Origin: Homarus americanus
Taxonomy: Eukaryota; Arthropoda; Malacostraca; Decapoda; Nephropidae
Direction: 5' to 3'
DNA: 64,000 bases
NCBI RefSeq assembly: GCF_018991925.1
Contig: NW_024751680.1
Span: forward strand, 307,501 to 371,500
Shown one piece after another: positions 62,551 through 64,000 of the stretch. The notes under the pieces were generated by a model. That model ran no database searches, was not told where the DNA came from, and worked only from the letters and a program-made list of their open reading frames with translations. Both the position numbers and the translations under genes were made by a program. The first letter of the stretch is position 1; each line of letters begins with the position of its first letter.

Positions 62551-62769
62551 ATGTCTCGCGCTTGTTACCAACTAGGACTTGAGAACTTCTGGGTCAGGTC
62601 TGTAGAGAGAAGTAACCTCATTAACTTCATGCTGGGCAAACAACACGATGAGTGTCACACTCCTAGGAGTCCGCCCTCGCCAGGGGTAGGTTCACTGCCC
62701 CTGGTGAGGACGGAGTCACTTGTGACGTCCTTTGACCTCCAAGGAGTGTGCCTGCCAAGACATAACTAG
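62551..62769 (+). CDS. Hypothetical 72-residue frame in single-copy DNA (weak)
   Basis: ATG at 62,551, TAG at 62,767. The product begins MSRACYQLGLENFWVRSVER and is of mixed composition with no repeat, unlike almost every other open frame in the window. No domain, signal peptide or membrane segment is visible and I do not recognise a family. A TATA-like box lies upstream (62,407) and AATAAA words lie downstream (63,124, 63,288 and 63,361). It may be a short gene, an exon, or chance; TATA, frame and AATAAA together are suggestive only. Confidence 0.2.
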   Translation: MSRACYQLGLENFWVRSVERSNLINFMLGKQHDECHTPRSPPSPGVGSLPLVRTESLVTSFDLQGVCLPRHN

Positions 62770-63404
62770 CAGTGTGTGAGTCATGCCACAGGTCAGTTAC
62801 CCACATTAGTGTTGTGGCTTGTCGTCGACGAGGGTGTCGTGTGGACCTCCGAGAGCACGACTCTTGGCTAAACTCTCATCTAACAAAGACACTGTTTAAT
62901 ATAATCTAAGATTGTCAAACAGAACCCCGAAAACTTTATTAAGAACGAATTTGCTGATGAATTCAAAACAAGCAGACAAGTGCAAACAGGCAATAGCCGA
63001 CCCTCTGTCCACCGTGAAGAGATGTATCAAGTAAAACATGTAGACCACAAGATGTTGTAACCGCTAGACCAGTGCTACGATATGAGTGCCTCAGGCAGTA
63101 TGACCCTCGTGTAGATGTGAACAAATAAATGTAAAGTGTGCGACCAGACAGAACTTTTTATGGTCCAAGCATACTGTGTGTACAATGATTCGTCACTTAA
63201 TTGGTGATTGTATCCACTTAATGGATCAAGTTGACAAGTCCTTATCCAGAAACACTGTGTACTGAAATGACTGGTATTGAACACCACAATAAACCTGACC
63301 ACCGAGATCTGATGACATCTGTTGCGTCATACTTTTGCGCTACCACTTTGAGGAGGTGCACAATAAACTAGCAGCACCTGGTCGTGTCAAAATTTAAATT
63401 CAAT
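62770..63404. other. Single-copy stretch with tRNA-like A box on the - strand
   Basis: TAACCGCTAGACCA at 63,058-63,071 is, on the - strand, TGGTCTAGCGGTTA, the A-box and D-arm word of several tRNAs. A B box at tRNA spacing is only poorly matched (TTACTTGATACATC), so this may be a worn tRNA-derived SINE. A separate + frame ending at TAA near 63,058-63,060 reads FADEFKTSRQVQTGNSRPSV; GNSRPS loosely recalls the GRPR-type motif of Tc1/mariner transposases, but this is too weak to call. Confidence 0.3.
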
Positions 63405-63405
63405 T

Positions 63406-63446
63406 AAGCCCACCCCCTCCCCCACCCACCCCACCCACCCACCCAG
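63406..63446. repeat. (CCCA)n microsatellite
   Basis: CCCACCCACCC run with CCCCTCCCCC at its start. Confidence 0.93.
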
Positions 63447-63509
63447 CCAGCTATATGCTCTTGACTCGTGTTAAGTGGCAGTGTGAAAATATTGATGGCG
63501 TTCTTTTAT

Positions 63510-63516
<7 letters not shown>

Positions 63517-63560
<44 letters not shown>
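63517..63560. repeat. (GA)n microsatellite
   Basis: Pure GA run of about 43 bases. Confidence 0.97.
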
Positions 63561-63563
<3 letters not shown>

Positions 63564-63770
63564 ACGTTTAATAGAATTCTCAACACATTTCGTAGAGGCT
63601 ATTATCGTGAGTGTGTTTATATGTACCTGTAATTTAAAACTTGGGTGACTCTCATTTCATCATCCCAGAAGTTGACTTAACGCACACAAGGCTTGACGAT
63701 CAATACCTAAATAGAATCGTTAACACATTAGTGGGATATTGGCTCAAGTGAATCACCCTGTGGTATGTAC

Positions 63771-63773
<3 letters not shown>
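63561..63773. other. Single-copy stretch with weak direct repeat
   Basis: AATAGAATTCTCAACACATT near 63,570 is echoed by AATAGAATCGTTAACACATT at about 63,710. No gene seen. Confidence 0.45.

Positions 63774-63838
<65 letters not shown>
63774..63838. repeat. (GT)n microsatellite
   Basis: Pure GT run of about 63 bases. Confidence 0.98.
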
Positions 63839-63839
<1 letters not shown>

Positions 63840-64000
63840 TAATGGTGGTAATGGTCTTGTGTCGCCTGTGGAAGGAATTGGGTAGTTGTGTTAAGGGGCA
63901 GAAGATGGGGTTAATGGTGGTGGGGTAGGTAGTGGTGATGGTGGGTTAATGGTGGTGGTGGGGTAGTTGATGATTTAATGGGATGGTGATAAGTGGTAGA
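63839..64000. repeat. GGT-rich degenerate repeat, continues past window
   Basis: GGTGGTAATGGT and GGGTTAATGGTGGTGGGGTA words; the window ends inside it. Confidence 0.75.

Noticed and set aside
62950..63060. Tc1/mariner transposase fragment suggested by TGNSRPS
   Set aside because: Only a short, loose resemblance to the GRPR-type motif; no DDE residues or helix-turn-helix pattern nearby.

Overview
This window reads as eukaryotic nuclear DNA that is mostly tandem repeat, probably from an arthropod and most likely a decapod crustacean. The reasons are many islands of the arthropod telomere-type word TTAGG/CCTAA in both orientations, very dense (GA)n, (GT)n, (TTA)n and other microsatellites, dozens of minisatellites and satellites, and no compact gene arrangement, operon or ribosome binding site pattern. 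The species is an inference; no marker gene is present to confirm it.

Layout. 0-10 kb: AT-rich sequence with diverged repeats, a 45-bp satellite carrying CACGTG boxes (1.66-2.36 kb), a possible retroelement 3' end (2.36-2.54 kb), a tRNA-like A/B box pair (3.73-3.79 kb), GGA/CAC minisatellites (5.8-6.3 kb), a G-rich array (6.8-7.1 kb) and a 15-bp array (8.9-9.1 kb). 10-17 kb: copies of a diverged dispersed repeat (9.76-10.7 kb), an array rich in the E2F-like word TTTCCCGC (12.1-12.7 kb), a 28-bp array (12.8-13.3 kb), a 31-bp array (14.0-14.6 kb), an AT-rich array (14.7-15.1 kb) and a palindromic 32-bp satellite (15.56-16.55 kb). 17-29 kb: a 1.7-kb G/T array, a 4.1-kb 37-bp satellite (21.6-25.75 kb), a 0.6-kb TTC/GAA expansion (26.3-26.95 kb) and a long pyrimidine tract. 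29-43 kb: small arrays and a long region whose + strand is strongly purine-biased (36.8-41.1 kb). 43.2-46.2 kb: a 3-kb satellite whose ~49-bp unit contains TTAGG words. 46-64 kb: further copies of the dispersed repeat, a 517-bp hairpin transposon of Tc1/mariner type (48,322-48,838), arrays of 52, 46, 22, 103 and 14 bp, two more tRNA-like promoter fragments, and the only places with weak gene signals (59.3 kb and 62.4-63.1 kb).

Genes. I see no protein-coding gene I would call with confidence. Nearly all long open frames lie inside stop-free tandem arrays and are by-products of repeat composition. Five weak coding candidates are listed at low confidence: a 42-residue frame with a signal-peptide-like start and an internal splice donor (59,291), a 72-residue frame downstream of a TATA-like box (62,551), and three possible short exons (7,465; 46,333; 54,760). 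No complete tRNA, rRNA, CRISPR array or recognisable transposase gene was found. The main biology here is repeat biology: satellite formation, telomere-like units captured into larger satellites, non-autonomous transposons, and DNA able to form hairpins, triplexes and quadruplexes.
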